Positions 1 through 6,687 are shown, numbered from the stretch's first letter. The stretch is 9,112 nt of DNA from Candidatus Kapaibacterium sp. (GCA_027858275.1 JAQIDA010000190.1:1-9112), one strand, 5' to 3'. Notes: generated from the letters alone by a model not told the origin. Numbers and translations are program-made.

Positions 1-45
1 AAGAAAGTGTCGGACATCTTTCTTTGGCAAAACGGCTGCAAGAGA

Positions 46-81
46 AGAACCACCCCTCCTTGGAAGAGGAGGGGTGGTTCT
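46..81. repeat. Perfect 15-bp GC-rich hairpin
   Basis: Bases 46-60 are an exact reverse complement of 67-81, with a 6-nt loop at 61-66. The stem is dominated by runs of C and G, so it should be very stable in RNA or single-stranded DNA. It lies downstream of the minus-strand efflux adaptor gene. On that strand it could stop transcription or protect a 3' end, but no clear T-run follows it, so a classical intrinsic terminator is not shown. It is one arm of the larger element at 46-134. Confidence 0.85.
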
Positions 82-134
82 GAATCATCTCTTGTCCCCC
101 CCGCATGCGAAGGAGGGGGCTAGGGGGTGGTTCT
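46..134. repeat. Compound intergenic inverted/direct repeat element (REP/MITE-like)
   Basis: The 11-mer AGAACCACCCC at 46-56 recurs in inverted orientation twice, at 71-81 and 124-134. The block at 67-81 is also repeated directly at 111-134, where it carries 9 extra bases (GCTAGGGGG). Between them are a run of seven Cs (96-102) and the palindrome GCATGC (103-108). The inverted outer arms and lack of coding capacity look like a short dispersed extragenic element. Whether other copies exist cannot be seen from one window. The short frame that could be read across it is not a credible gene. Confidence 0.6.
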
Positions 135-142
135 TTCTTACC

Positions 143-1534
143 TCAATGACTATGTCCGTTTGCGGGCATTGCTGCCGGCATCGAGGCGAGTTTCAGTCTG
201 TAGATTCCTTGAATCACAACCGTCTCATTCTCCGACAAACCTTTTTTAATCATTATTTCCCAACCGTCTTCGGCTCCGAGGACAACAAATCTTTTTTCAA
301 AAGAATCTGCTCCCTTTTGAACGAATACATAATAACTGCCCTGTTCTTCGAGCAAAGCTGATTTAGGTACCACAACCGCGTCCGGTATGGGAGTTCCGAG
401 AAGGAAAACTTCAATAAATGAACCCGGGATTATCGCGGCGCGATTATCCACTTCGAAATAAATCGGTAAATAATAGGAATTTCTGTCAGTTGATTTGCCG
501 TAGGAAATCAATCTTCCGTTGAGCTGATCTGTACTATACAAGCAATTATCATATCCTGTTTTGAAATGTGCCGCGCGGATAGTAGGTAATGTTGGATAAT
601 CTTTTTGAGAAACTTCAGCTTTGATCATCAGTCGCCTGTTTTCAGATACGGAAGCGATAGGAGTGCCTGCAGTAACGAATTGACCTTCATCGACAAGCAC
701 ACTGCTTAGCCATCCTGAAGACGGCGACATAATCTGTTTGCCTTTTCCTCTGTAGTTCTCGGACAAGGCCGAAAATTCGCTTTCAATTTTCGAATATGCC
801 AATTTCACGGCTGAATAATCTTTTACGGACATAATTCTCGCCGTTCTCAGTTCTTCGGCACGTTTCATGTCTTCATCGGCTTTTTTCAGTTCCGCTTTTT
901 TGTTTTCGTATGTTACTTTGAGGTTGTTGTCATTTAAGTCGCTGCCGGCGATAGTAAATAGAAGCTGTCCTTTGCTTACTTTTGCGCCGGGAACAATATT
1001 TCTGCCTGAGAAAAACACAATTCCGTCAGCTTTAGCGACTATAACTGTTTTATCTCCCTGTGCAGGCATAACTTCGCCGCTTGTTTTCAAAACCTCGGCA
1101 AAATCTTTTTTTTCGATTGTTATTGTTTCGATCCCCATTAATTCTAATTGTTTAGCGGAGACCAAAATATCTCCGGTTTCTTTTGTAGAGCCGTGATCAT
1201 GTCCCTCGGTACTTTCGTGATCGTGTCCCTCGTGACTTTCGGTATCATGTTCTTCAGTACTTTCGTGATCGTGTCCCTCGGTACTTTCAGTATCTTGTTC
1301 TTCAGTACTTTGGTGATCGTGTCCCTCATGACTTTCAGTATCTTGTTCTTCAGTGCTTTGGTGATCGTGTCCCTCATGACTTTCAGTATCTTTTTCTTCG
1401 GTACTTTCATGGTCGTGACCTTCATGGCTTTCAGCTTCATGGTCGTGCGTTTTTGACTTAGTTTCTTCAGAGCAGGCACTGACAAAAGTGACATACGACA
1501 GGAGAATCAACAATACAAATAATTTTTGTTTCAT
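143..1534 (-). CDS. RND efflux periplasmic adaptor lipoprotein (CusB/HlyD family) with His-rich repeat tail
   Basis: This is the periplasmic adaptor (membrane fusion) subunit of a heavy-metal RND efflux pump, linking the inner-membrane pump to the outer-membrane channel. The 463-residue protein starts with a signal peptide ending in a lipobox VSAC, so lipidation at Cys21 is expected. Residues 30-116 are a His/Asp/Glu-rich low-complexity tail with 19 histidines, built from five 16-residue repeats (37-116). The adaptor core follows: first half of the lipoyl-like domain (about 152-200), an alpha hairpin (about 205-262), the second lipoyl half (about 269-298), a beta-barrel (about 299-385) and a membrane-proximal domain (about 386-450). 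The end, GHSH, is another possible metal ligand. The metal is probably Cu/Ag or Zn/Co/Cd, inferred from the His-rich parts. It follows the His-rich gene by 131 bp on the same strand. Its pump and channel partners must lie outside the window. The ATG at 1534 gives a proper signal peptide; no Shine-Dalgarno is evident. Confidence 0.9.
   Translation of the reverse strand: MKQKLFVLLILLSYVTFVSACSEETKSKTHDHEAESHEGHDHESTEEKDTESHEGHDHQSTEEQDTESHEGHDHQSTEEQDTESTEGHDHESTEEHDTESHEGHDHESTEGHDHGSTKETGDILVSAKQLELMGIETITIEKKDFAEVLKTSGEVMPAQGDKTVIVAKADGIVFFSGRNIVPGAKVSKGQLLFTIAGSDLNDNNLKVTYENKKAELKKADEDMKRAEELRTARIMSVKDYSAVKLAYSKIESEFSALSENYRGKGKQIMSPSSGWLSSVLVDEGQFVTAGTPIASVSENRRLMIKAEVSQKDYPTLPTIRAAHFKTGYDNCLYSTDQLNGRLISYGKSTDRNSYYLPIYFEVDNRAAIIPGSFIEVFLLGTPIPDAVVVPKSALLEEQGSYYVFVQKGADSFEKRFVVLGAEDGWEIMIKKGLSENETVVIQGIYRLKLASMPAAMPANGHSH
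1187..1426 (-). repeat. Five in-frame 48-bp tandem repeats coding for a His-rich tail
   Basis: Exactly 240 bp divide into five 48-bp units: 1187-1234, 1235-1282, 1283-1330, 1331-1378 and 1379-1426. Units 1283-1330 and 1331-1378 differ at a single base; the outer units are more diverged. The coded 16-residue unit has the form (H/T)EGHDHxSTEExDTES, except the last (1187-1234), which is two 8-residue half units. Because 48 is a multiple of three, gain or loss of a unit keeps the adaptor gene in frame, so the length of the metal-binding tail can change by slippage or recombination. Long open frames on the opposite strand and in another frame here are by-products of the repeat. Confidence 0.95.
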
Positions 1535-1665
1535 TACTAATCTCTAATATTTATGTTATATATATTAATCAATATTCGATGATAACCGGAAGGAACGAAA
1601 AAGATCATTCCGACTTTCAGTCATCATTTCTATAAAGCAAGGATTGGATTATTCTGAATAGGTAT

Positions 1666-2082
1666 TCAGCATGAAGTCGCAGGCGGAGCCCGCAGGGAAT
1701 TGTACCGCCGGAAAGTCCTGATTATATCGATGACATATCTCGGGATAGATTGATAGGGTGTATAACAAACAGGACTCTCAAGCACTGTTTCCGAAACTAT
1801 AACGAAAATTTCAAAAGAAACGTTTTTTGTGAAATCATCTACGTGAAAATGACAGAAATCAATATGTTTTTGATCTTCATAGCCGAACGGCTCGTGAGAT
1901 TGGGCATTGCATGAGCCGTGATGAATCTCGTGATTATGAGTTTCACCGACCTCTGAATGTGTGTCATTATCGGCAAGATTGTGATGATGATTCGCGTGAT
2001 GGTGCGGAATAATATCATGCGACAGCAGGATTAATACCGGCAGTAACAAGACCATAAATAATATTTTGCTGTTCTTTACCAT
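1666..2082 (-). CDS. Small His-rich membrane-anchored or secreted protein of a metal-efflux locus
   Basis: A 138-residue protein with a hydrophobic N-terminus (about residues 7-21) that acts as a signal peptide or membrane anchor. It is followed by a strongly His-rich stretch: 16 histidines within residues 22-80, including PHHH at 26-29 and HHH at 32-34, plus Cys58 and Cys77. This suggests periplasmic metal binding. Small His-rich proteins of this type are common beside Cus/Czc-type efflux genes in Bacteroidota, but I cannot name a family with certainty. The C-terminal part (about 84-138) lacks His and is of unknown function, ending SLRAPPATSC. It lies 131 bp upstream of the RND adaptor on the same strand and is probably co-regulated or co-transcribed with it. 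The ATG is not preceded by a clear ribosome binding site. Confidence 0.75.
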   Translation of the reverse strand: MVKNSKILFMVLLLPVLILLSHDIIPHHHANHHHNLADNDTHSEVGETHNHEIHHGSCNAQSHEPFGYEDQKHIDFCHFHVDDFTKNVSFEIFVIVSETVLESPVCYTPYQSIPRYVIDIIRTFRRYNSLRAPPATSC

Positions 2083-2130
2083 TTTCAGGCAGACGAGGTT
2101 TGAATAATATTATTGAACTAATTGTCTGTA

Positions 2131-2160
2131 TTGCTTTTAACAACCCGTTTTAACTACAAT
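2131..2160 (+). promoter_or_regulatory. Candidate sigma-70-like promoter for the aconitase-family gene
   Basis: TTGCTT (2131-2136) and TACAAT (2155-2160) are separated by 18 bp in the divergent spacer upstream of the plus-strand gene. The match is moderate. It does not fit the TTTG/TAnnTTTG consensus described for Bacteroidetes. If it is used, transcription would start near 2167, about 100 nt before the preferred ATG at 2270. Confidence 0.3.
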
Positions 2161-2269
2161 ACAAATCCCGATTTATCTTCCGAAATTTCGTCAAATTCTC
2201 ATGAATAATAGTTATTTTAGCATTGAGAACAGAAAATTGAAATCTTGTAAAATACAGTTTGAGATAAAT

Positions 2270-4057
2270 ATGTCCGGAAAAACATTCGCAGAAAAAATAT
2301 TGAACGCTGACTCAGGAAGTATCGTTTTTGCTGAACCCGATATAGTTCTGACACATGATAATACCGCAAGTATAGCCCAAACTTTTAAGAAAATGAACGC
2401 AGATCCCGCTGCGAAAGTTCATGATCCGGATCAGCTGATGATCGTTCTGGATCATAATGCGCCGCCGACAAGTGCAAAACTCGCAACTCAATATCAGAAT
2501 ATTCGCGATATTGTTAAAGAGTATAGAGTCGACAGATTTCACGATGTCGGTTCAGGGATATGCCACCAGTTGATGTCATACCATGCCAAGCCGGGAATGA
2601 TAATCGTCGGCAGTGACAGCCATACTTGCACTGCAGGGGCCTTCAACGCTCTGGCGGCCGGTATAGACAGAACCGAATCGGCAGGACTCTGGAAACGAGG
2701 CGAAACATGGTTCAGAGTGCCGGATACATTGAAAATTGTTCTTAACGGCAAACTCCGCGAAAATGTATACGCAAAAGATATTTCGCTTTGGATTATCGGT
2801 ATGATCGGTTCGGCAGGCGCGAATTATATGTCAATCGAATATCATGGTTTGGGAATCAAAACTCTGTCTGTTTCAGATCGTATGACAATCGCGAATTTAG
2901 CTTCGGAAATGGGCGCGAAAAACGCTGTTTTTCCTCCGGATGAAGTGCTTGCAGAATTCTACGGCAAGGATACAATTGAGGGTGTTTGGGCTGATGAGGA
3001 CGCCGTCTATTTGAAAGAAATTCAAATTAATCTTGATGAAATAGTCCCTATGACAGCAGCCCCGCATCAAGTTGACAACGTCAAAACAGTGGAGGAAGTC
3101 GAAGGTCTTGAGCTGAATCAAGCTCTAATCGGCACTTGCACAAACGGGCGTTTAGAAGATTTGCGGATTGCGGCGGAAATCTTAGACGGCAAACAAATAC
3201 CGGCGGGCTTCCAATTATTGATCGCCCCGGCCTCAAAAGAAATATATTTGCAGGCTATCGAAGAAGGTATTATCAGCAAATTCATCTCTGCCGGCGCGAA
3301 TATTCTCGGTGCTTCATGCGGTCCTTGTCTCGGTACGGGTCAGGGCATACCTGCTGACGGACACAGAGTTATCTCAACTGCCAACAGAAACTTTCTCGGT
3401 CGTATGGGCAATAAAAAAGCAGAAATTTATCTCGCTTCTCCGGCAACAGTTGCCATATCAGCATTGAACGGTAAAATCACTGTTCCCGGTGAAAAAACAA
3501 ATAAGATTTTTCCCTATTCAAAGGAGAAATCAACAACTGTTGAAATTGCTGATGACGACAACAGGCGCGTCGAAGGCGTTTGGAATTACGCTGACACAGA
3601 TGACTTGAATACTGACCTGATGTTTGCCGGCAATCTCACTTATAATGTTCTTAGCTCGGATGCTGAAGCAATTATGCCGCATCTCTTCGCCGGTTTCGAT
3701 CCAAATTTCTCGGCAAATGTCAAAAAAGACGATGTTTTAATTGCGGGCGATAACTTTGGTTGCGGCAGTTCGAGAGAGCACCCGGCAGTAGGGCTGGCTC
3801 ACGCCGGCGTCAAAGCAGTAATTGTCAAATCAGTGAATAGGATATTCTTCCGTTCATCCGTGAATCAGGGGCTTCCGATTATTATTTTGCCCGAAGCGGT
3901 TGAATCATACAAGCAGGGAGATAAAGTCACGATTGATTTCACAAAAGGCAGCGTATCGGTCGGCAATAAAACTCTAGAATTCGCGCCCCTACCCGATAAA
4001 TTAATGGGAATATTCAAGGCAAAAGGATTGGTTAATTTCATAAAGAATCAGGGATGA
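2270..4057 (+). CDS. Single-chain 3-isopropylmalate dehydratase/homoaconitase-family protein (LeuC-LeuD fusion)
   Basis: A cytoplasmic [4Fe-4S] aconitase-superfamily enzyme that isomerises a 2-hydroxy acid by dehydration and rehydration. Residues 1 to about 415 match a LeuC/HacA-type catalytic part: THDNT (28-32), GICHQ (96-100), GSDSHT (114-119) and the cluster cysteines Cys290 (GTCTNGR), Cys350 and Cys353 (ASCGPC). Residues from about 430 form a LeuD-type swivel domain with NTD (447-449) and GCGSSREH (497-504). In most bacteria and archaea these halves are two proteins, so this is a fusion with all expected motifs intact. At the position of the LeuD substrate loop (YLRT-like in archaeal enzymes) it reads NLTYN (455-459), so the substrate (isopropylmalate, homocitrate, citrate or another) cannot be fixed. 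The ATG at 2270 is preferred (595 residues, starting MSGKTFAEK as in relatives). An in-frame ATG at 2201 would add 23 residues with no family resemblance. No leucine or lysine pathway gene is adjacent. Confidence 0.88.
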   Translation: MSGKTFAEKILNADSGSIVFAEPDIVLTHDNTASIAQTFKKMNADPAAKVHDPDQLMIVLDHNAPPTSAKLATQYQNIRDIVKEYRVDRFHDVGSGICHQLMSYHAKPGMIIVGSDSHTCTAGAFNALAAGIDRTESAGLWKRGETWFRVPDTLKIVLNGKLRENVYAKDISLWIIGMIGSAGANYMSIEYHGLGIKTLSVSDRMTIANLASEMGAKNAVFPPDEVLAEFYGKDTIEGVWADEDAVYLKEIQINLDEIVPMTAAPHQVDNVKTVEEVEGLELNQALIGTCTNGRLEDLRIAAEILDGKQIPAGFQLLIAPASKEIYLQAIEEGIISKFISAGANILGASCGPCLGTGQGIPADGHRVISTANRNFLGRMGNKKAEIYLASPATVAISALNGKITVPGEKTNKIFPYSKEKSTTVEIADDDNRRVEGVWNYADTDDLNTDLMFAGNLTYNVLSSDAEAIMPHLFAGFDPNFSANVKKDDVLIAGDNFGCGSSREHPAVGLAHAGVKAVIVKSVNRIFFRSSVNQGLPIIILPEAVESYKQGDKVTIDFTKGSVSVGNKTLEFAPLPDKLMGIFKAKGLVNFIKNQG

Positions 4058-4103
4058 ACCCTCCCCGTGTAGAGAGGCCCAATTGAGGCGTCTAAGCGCA
4101 TAA

Positions 4104-4146
4104 AAAACACTTTGAATCAGGTGCCAATGCTGTGACCGAGTGTTTT
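4104..4146 (+). terminator. Weak candidate terminator after the aconitase-family gene
   Basis: AAAACACT (4104-4111) pairs with AGTGTTTT (4139-4146), followed by CTTTCG. The stem is only 8 bp and AT-rich, with a 27-nt loop, so it is a poor intrinsic terminator on its own. It lies 47 bp after the TGA of the plus-strand gene and just before the stronger inverted repeat at 4155-4244. Confidence 0.25.
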
Positions 4147-4154
4147 CTTTCGAT

Positions 4155-4244
4155 CACTGAGCGGAGTCGAAGTGTCTTCGCTGTTTAGCAAAAAGCAGAG
4201 TACTCAGTGAAAAATGACCTAAGACACTTCGACTCCGCTCAGTG
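4155..4244. repeat. Perfect 24-bp inverted repeat between convergent genes
   Basis: Bases 4155-4178 are an exact reverse complement of 4221-4244, separated by 42 nt. The core (CACTTCGACTCCGCTCAGTG in one orientation) resembles a type of short dispersed extragenic repeat seen in many Bacteroidota genomes; this is from memory and not searched. A partial third copy (ACTCAGTGA, 4202-4210) lies in the loop. The element sits between the stop codons of two convergent genes and 13 bp from the minus-strand stop, so it may end transcription from both sides. On the plus strand a T-rich run (TACTTTTCTT) follows the second arm. Confidence 0.85.
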
Positions 4245-4257
4245 TACTTTTCTTAAG

Positions 4258-4848
4258 TCACTCAGCTTTATTAACAATATCCACAGTGACCGTTCTGCAA
4301 TAAAATCGACCTTCAGGGAATCTGTTGTCATGCAGCATAGGCATTGTTTCGCCTTTACCGCTGATTGTCAAATTAATTTTTTTTGTCTTTTGCCCGTCAA
4401 CAAATTGGAATTTGAAATCGGACAGAAGGACTTCGCTTGAGGAATCTTCAAAAGTGTTGTCATTAACACTCTTAAACTTCCTCCCGAATAATTCTTTTGC
4501 GGTAGCCATCGCGCGGCGTTTTGAAAAATTTAGATTAAACAGGGAATCGCCGACCAAATCCGCAAATCCGCTAATTGATACATCCGCGTCGGTTCTGACA
4601 GATTCACTCATCAGATCAATGATTTTCCTGTTTTTGGCTTGTAAATCAAAACTGCTGAAATCGAATAGAATCAGGCTGTACTTATAATGAGATGAATCAA
4701 TAACATTCAAATCAACGGGTATATTCCATTCTGCTCCGCAGCTCAGATCATTCTGATCGTTTACGCTGAATTCGCAATTTATCGGACCGCCGAATCGGTT
4801 AAGTCGTTCTTTTATATCTTCGATTTTCAATTCAATGGTTTCCGGCAA
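4258..4848 (-). pseudogene. C-terminal segment: second OmpA-like module
   Basis: The only possible start after the second TAA in this segment's 5' end is a TTG at 4846-4848, with no ribosome binding site; four sense codons (GTDD) link it back to the second TAA. The content is an OmpA-like module: LFDF, the peptidoglycan-binding-like stretch SISGFADLVGDS and the SKRRA helix, then a C-terminal beta region ending in GRFYCRTVTVDI. It lacks a signal peptide and would be misplaced in the cytoplasm if made alone. It ends in TGA, 13 bp from the inverted repeat at 4155-4244. Confidence 0.65.
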
Positions 4849-4860
4849 ATCATCTGTTCC

Positions 4861-5097
4861 TTAGAATTGGCTTAAGATCTCAACGCCTTCGATTAGTTTC
4901 GCAGACCAAGATTTAATATCTGCACCGGTTTTCGTTCTGTGCCTTATTGATATACGATCAAGAGATGATTCAATCACTGTATCACGAGTCAGAACCGGCT
5001 CGATAATGTATTCGAAATTTGCGCCCGGAATTATTTCTACACGTCTGTTCTCGGCGTTTGCTCTTTCCCTGTCAGTTTTGCTTGTGGAAACACTCAT
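4861..5097 (-). pseudogene. Middle segment: end of first OmpA-like domain and linker
   Basis: This open segment begins at an ATG that is residue 531 of the full frame. Seventeen more sense codons (5098-5148) extend it upstream to the first TAA. It holds the conserved OmpA-like ending NAENRRVEI, then a linker with a Trp-containing beta stretch (SWSAKLIEG). It has no signal peptide, no ribosome binding site and only part of a domain. As a free protein it would be a cytoplasmic domain fragment, so I take it as a piece of the interrupted gene and not as a gene of its own. Confidence 0.65.
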
Positions 5098-5148
5098 TTT
5101 CTTAGGAGTTCCGCCTCGTGATTTGCTGACGAAAATCTTTATTCGTTT

Positions 5149-6687
5149 TTAGTCTATCTGCCATATATCACTGAAATATCTTTGTACTTTTTGTGCACGA
5201 GCGCCGGAAATCTTAATATTATCTTTGCCCGACTCTTTCCCGTCGTTGCAGCCTACCAGTATGACAGTTGCTTCAGGATCGTCTTTCAATCGTTTTCCGA
5301 TTACGTTCAATATGCTGTAGTACGTTCCCATAGTGCCGGCTTTGTGCAATTTTTCAAGTGTGAATTTCTCGGCTTCATTTTTATTCAGAATACTGTACCG
5401 ATCAGGAAACATAGACGACATTTTGTCGAAGAAGACATAATTCAGCAGGGGAGTGATTTCTGTTGTGATATTTCTTTTTAATTTAAGCGGGCTGCCGGTA
5501 CTCGGATCGATTGTACTTCCGTCCGGCTTAACGCCGGTTATTTTGCCTGCTATTGACAATTCTTTCACTTCTTGACTTATCTCAAAAGAACCGCGAGCCT
5601 CAGTACTGACTCCATATATATCTTCAACCGTTAAAAAATATGTGCATATTCCCTCCGCGCTGACGAAAAGGGCGGAATCATTTAACAAATTATAAACCAA
5701 TTCTTCCGGAACTTCTCCTTCGCCCTCGAATACTTCAGTCAATTTATCGTTAAAGAATATATCAAGATTCCATTTTCCTATAGGCGCGGCGGCCTCGGCA
5801 TAAGGCATAATAATAATTTCTTTAGGGTTGAATATTGCGTAATTTTCTTCACAATATTTAAATTTTGTTATTGTCGCGGTTCCCGATGAACTAACAGCAG
5901 CATGCAAAGGATATTCGCCCGCGTCTGAATATTTTAACGCTATCCCAACCCGGATTGAGTTCCCCGACCAATCAATTTCTTTCACATAATCAGTCAAACC
6001 GATTGTAAAAAACATTTCCGGAACAAGGCGCAGAGTCTGTCTTCTGTTCAAAGGAAATTCATAACAGACTCCTCCGGCGAGAGCGAATCCGAAACTTGTC
6101 GCGTCGGGGATTTCTTCTCCTGTAGCATCGTTTCTGACTCGGCTTCCGTTTTCAAAAGTGCCGCGGTCGACCGGTTTCAGCATTGTCTCTCGCATATCAA
6201 AGAAGTACCAGGGAGCGAATGTTAAATGCGCTCCGGCATACAAACTCAATCTGTTCACAGGTTTATATCCGACAAGCAAATCAGTGAATATATTAGATAA
6301 ATCAGTGTTTATCACATATTCGAACTCTCCGTCAGCCGGTTCTCCTTCTATGGCGACAACAAACTTATCTGAATCTTTCATCTCAGTAATTGAACTTTCA
6401 TAAGCTAATCGTCCGGAGATAAACCATGTTTCCGACAAGGGATATTCAATCAAAGCACCGAGAGCAAATCCGCTTCCTCTGCCCGATTCAAATTTCGGGC
6501 AACAAGTTTCCCAATCTTTAAATCCCGTGAAATCAGAATTATGAAAAGTCAGCATATAATTACCGAACACGCCGTATTGAATCCGAGTAAAATACTCGTC
6601 ATCGCTATTAACTTCTTCGGCAACAAGGTTGCTGATCGAAACAAAAGTGAATAAAAGCACTGTGAATAAACGGATATATAATTTCAT
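5149..6687 (-). CDS. N-terminal segment: beta-barrel outer-membrane protein with truncated OmpA-like domain
   Basis: This 512-residue open segment is the only part of the interrupted gene with a normal start (ATG at 6685-6687) and a signal peptide (MKLYIRLFTVLLFTFVSISN, cleavage near Ala23). Alternating hydrophobic and aromatic strands over about 30-250 (for example WFISGRLAYESS) indicate an outer-membrane barrel. An Ig-like stretch (about 270-395) leads into an OmpA-like fold starting at YVFFD (417). It stops at SDIWQID, where relatives usually continue into the last strand and the NRRVE motif. If no readthrough occurs, this is the only product made: an outer-membrane barrel with a damaged periplasmic domain. 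It may be stable or may be degraded. Confidence 0.7.
   Translation of the reverse strand: MKLYIRLFTVLLFTFVSISNLVAEEVNSDDEYFTRIQYGVFGNYMLTFHNSDFTGFKDWETCCPKFESGRGSGFALGALIEYPLSETWFISGRLAYESSITEMKDSDKFVVAIEGEPADGEFEYVINTDLSNIFTDLLVGYKPVNRLSLYAGAHLTFAPWYFFDMRETMLKPVDRGTFENGSRVRNDATGEEIPDATSFGFALAGGVCYEFPLNRRQTLRLVPEMFFTIGLTDYVKEIDWSGNSIRVGIALKYSDAGEYPLHAAVSSSGTATITKFKYCEENYAIFNPKEIIIMPYAEAAAPIGKWNLDIFFNDKLTEVFEGEGEVPEELVYNLLNDSALFVSAEGICTYFLTVEDIYGVSTEARGSFEISQEVKELSIAGKITGVKPDGSTIDPSTGSPLKLKRNITTEITPLLNYVFFDKMSSMFPDRYSILNKNEAEKFTLEKLHKAGTMGTYYSILNVIGKRLKDDPEATVILVGCNDGKESGKDNIKISGARAQKVQRYFSDIWQID

Larger units (their letters stand above)
4258..6687 (-). pseudogene. Outer-membrane beta-barrel/OmpA-like protein gene interrupted by two in-frame TAA codons
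   Basis: Read as one frame, this is an 810-codon gene with TAA at codons 513 (5149-5151) and 609 (4861-4863), ending in TGA at 4258. No frameshift is needed: all three open segments share one frame. In order it codes for a signal peptide (1-23), a beta-barrel-like region (about 30-250), an Ig-like linker (about 270-395), a first OmpA-like module (about 417-552, with NAENRRVEI at 544-552), a linker, and a second OmpA-like module (about 670-750, with LFDF, SISGFADLVGD and SKRRA). The first stop cuts the first OmpA-like module before its conserved end, so the module makes sense only when read through. OmpA-like domains bind peptidoglycan and anchor the outer membrane. It follows the IgGFc-binding/T9SS protein gene by 58 bp and is probably its operon partner. 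Nonsense mutation, sequence error or readthrough are all possible; a recent pseudogene is my first reading. Confidence 0.8.

Noticed and set aside
74..361. Plus-strand open frame of 95 codons at the left end
   Set aside because: It starts inside the GC-rich repeat and runs antisense through the C-terminal part of the adaptor gene; no signal peptide, domain or ribosome binding site.
1144..1494. Long open frames in the repeat region, on the opposite strand (1148-1456) and in a second minus-strand frame (1144-1494)
   Set aside because: They are by-products of the 48-bp repeat, whose length is a multiple of three. The real frame has a lipobox and the adaptor core downstream.
2201..2269. ATG at 2201 as the start of the aconitase-family gene
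   Set aside because: The extra 23 residues do not resemble the family N-terminus, which matches from the ATG at 2270. It cannot be excluded by sequence alone.
4207..4440. Plus-strand open frame of 77 codons starting in the 24-bp inverted repeat element
   Set aside because: It begins in the loop of the repeat and is antisense to the OmpA-like module; composition and content are those of a shadow frame.
4846..4848. TTG as an independent start for the last OmpA-like segment
   Set aside because: No ribosome binding site, no signal peptide for a periplasmic domain, and the frame is continuous with the upstream segment across a single TAA.
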